The notes beneath the pieces were generated by a model. That model did no database searches and was not told where the DNA came from. It was given only the letters and a program-made list of their open reading frames with translations. Positions 18,888-20,591 of a stretch of DNA of 20,591 nucleotides are shown piece after piece. The translations under genes and the position numbers were made by a program. Numbering within the stretch: position 1 is the stretch's first letter; each line of letters begins with the position of its first letter. The stretch is from Podochytrium sp. JEL0797 (taxonomy: Eukaryota > Chytridiomycota > Chytridiomycetes > Chytridiales > Chytriomycetaceae): NCBI GenBank assembly GCA_027596195.1, contig JADGJG010000420.1:1-20591 (forward strand). Direction: 5' to 3'.

Positions 18888-20386
18888 ATGAGCGACGAGA
18901 AGAACACGGTCAATGTTATCGATGCTGAGGAGACAGTCGAGAAGACTTCAGACTTCTACGCCACGATCCTTCCTGTCGCTGCTTGCGGTGTCGGTCTCTT
19001 TTCTGACGGTTACGTCAACTCTGTGAGTGCTCCGTCTCTTATTTTCACGCCTCTCCATATTCTTATCCTTCTATCATTTTCAAGTGTATCGGCTCCGTGA
19101 AGACGGTTCTTGCTCTCCAATACGGTTCCCTCTGGAAGAAGTCTACCGCCAAGACCTATCTCGGTGACATTGCCTTCTTGGGAGTCTTTGTCGGTATGCT
19201 CGTCTTCGGGTACATGTCGGACAAATGGTCGCGTACCAACACCTTGATGCTCTCGACTTCCATCTTGATTCTCTTCACCCTCGCTGCCACCTGCTCGTAC
19301 TCTGGCTCCGACCCCAGCGGCATGTTCACCATGTTGATTGCCTTCCGTTTCTTTGTCGGAATCGGTGTTGGAGGTGAATACCCGTGTGGTTCCGCCGCCG
19401 CTGCCGAGGCTGCCAAGGGCTTGAAGTCGGGAACCCGCCACACTTGGTTGGCCATGGTCACCAATGTTGCCATCGACTGGGGTTTCGTCATTGGTGCCTT
19501 GGTTCCATACATCCTTACCGTTGCCTCATCCAACTACGACGTCATCTGGCGTACTAGTTTGGGTGTCGGTATCATCTTCCCCTCCATTCTTTTGTACATG
19601 CGCAGCAAGCTCCAGGAGCCCGAAGAGTTCAAGGAGAACTCCATGCGTAACGCCAAGACTCCTTACAGTCTCGTGCTCAAGTTCTACGGCGGCCGTCTAT
19701 TCGCGATTGCTTCCATCTGGTTCCTTTACGACTTCGTGACTTACTCCTTCGACATTTACGCGTCTACTATCCTGTCCAACATCTTCAGCGACGACGCTCC
19801 CCTCACCACCGTCTTTGGATGGAACACCGTCATCAACTTGTTCTACATCCCCGGCGCGATGCTTGGAGCTCCCCTCTCTGACAAATACGGTCCCCGCAAA
19901 GTCTTGTATATCGGGGTCTTCGTGCAAGCCCTTTTGGGATTCGCCATGGCCTTTGCGTATGAGTCGCTCTCCAAGCCCAGCATGGTCGGTCTCTTCTCTG
20001 TCCTCTACGGTATCTTCTTGTCCCTCGGAGAGTTGGGCCCCGGCAACAACATTATCATCCTCGCGTCTTCCACTTCCGCCACCGGAATTCGTGGACAATA
20101 CTACGGAATCGCTGCTGCGGTTGGAAAATTGGGTGCTTTCATTGGAACCTTTGTGTTCCCATACATTGTGGCTGCCGGTGGTGACAACGACGTCTTGTCC
20201 GCCCAGTACCCGTTCTACGTTGCCGGCTCCTTGTGTATCGTTGCCGCTGGTATCGCTTACTTCTTTGTGCCAGAGGTTTCTCAGGACATGATTGCTGAGG
20301 AGGATGTTCGCTTCCGTGCCTTCTTGGTTGAGAACGGGTACGACGTGTCGCAGTTGGGTCTCAAGGCCGAGGCCGAGGTCCTTTAA
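18888..20386 (+). CDS. Git1-like MFS permease (glycerophosphodiester/organic phosphate transporter family)
   Basis: Two exons, 18888-19022 and 19085-20386, with a 62-nt intron 19023-19084 (GTGAGT donor, phase 0); 478 aa. About 12 hydrophobic segments are visible with classic MFS loop motifs: GYMSDKWSR after TM2, RFFVGIGVGGEYPCGS in TM4, APLSDKYGPRK after TM8, and GIRGQYYGIAAAVGKLGAF in TM11. SDGYVNS, IWFLYDFVTYSFDIY and LGELGPGNN are typical of fungal Git1, which imports glycerophosphoinositol and other glycerophosphodiesters, with phosphate transporters as close kin. I chose ATG 18888 (MSDEKN) because the short acidic N-terminus suits the family; an upstream in-frame ATG at 18834 exists. Divergence from the PhnZ-PhnY gene suggests uptake of a phosphonate or its lipid-derived ester, which is inference. 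Confidence 0.9.
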
Positions 20387-20500
20387 ATAGATTTGTTTCT
20401 TACAAGGGATAGGATGTCTCCCTTTTCTTCTTCTACAAGTTCTCGAATTAGAATTAATAATAAAAATGGTTTTCAAACCAGATTTTTTATTTTGTGGGGG
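20387..20500 (+). other. permease 3' UTR with AATAAA signal
   Basis: T- and A-rich trailer after the permease stop. AATAAA at 20459-20464, about 75 nt past the stop, is a plausible poly(A) signal. Confidence 0.5.
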
Positions 20501-20577
<77 letters not shown>

Positions 20578-20591
20578 GGGGGGGGGGGGGG
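20501..20591. other. poly-G contig end, probable artefact
   Basis: Almost pure G to the window end with a single T. It mirrors the left end and is most likely a sequencing or assembly artefact, not a telomere: no telomeric hexamer or heptamer repeat is present. Confidence 0.85.

Noticed and set aside
20501..20591. Telomeric end
   Set aside because: Pure poly-G without any repeating telomere unit; it matches the other artefactual homopolymer runs.

Overview
The window is a eukaryotic nuclear contig, most likely from a fungus and possibly an early-diverging one; lineage is an inference. The evidence is many short GT-AG introns (45-83 nt) with CTAAC/CTAAT-like branch sites, a Git1-type fungal permease, a fungal-style aromatic ammonia-lyase and a type I iterative-style PKS. 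Both ends, and one internal stretch near 2.6-2.74 kb, are poly-G/poly-C, so they look like sequencing or assembly artefacts.

Layout. (1) 62-1460, minus: 5' part of an ESCRT-III CHMP7/Chm7 gene, cut by the left edge. (2) 1799-2745, plus: alpha-SNAP/Sec17 gene whose 3' end dissolves into G-rich sequence. (3) 2963-15193, minus: one giant gene of 17 exons, all splice phases consistent, predicted 3,745 aa. Its domain order is tyrosine/phenylalanine ammonia-lyase (MIO) - linker - KS - AT - degenerate KS - DH - KR - ACP - adenylation. (4) About 15.7-16.4 kb: imperfect repeats of about 275-296 bp. (5) 16494-17987, minus: 446-aa fusion of a PhnZ-like HD diiron oxygenase and a PhnY-like Fe(II)/2-oxoglutarate hydroxylase. 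(6) 17988-18887: divergent intergenic region with a 229-bp tandem repeat. (7) 18888-20386, plus: Git1-like MFS permease.

Two unusual systems stand out. The megasynthase carries every step expected for an aryl-primed polyketide in one chain. The lyase would make p-coumarate (or cinnamate), the adenylation domain would load it, KS/AT would extend with malonyl units, and KR and DH would leave conjugated double bonds. The second KS has lost its catalytic residues and sits where a chain-length-factor-like partner could act, so the whole resembles a single-polypeptide counterpart of bacterial flexirubin/aryl-polyene pathways (inference).

The PhnZ-PhnY fusion puts both steps of oxidative 2-aminoethylphosphonate breakdown (to glycine and phosphate) in one protein. 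It is divergent from a permease of a family that imports organic phosphate esters, which suggests a phosphonate uptake and use unit. CHMP7 and Sec17 look like ordinary housekeeping genes. No rRNA, tRNA, transposon or CRISPR array was seen.
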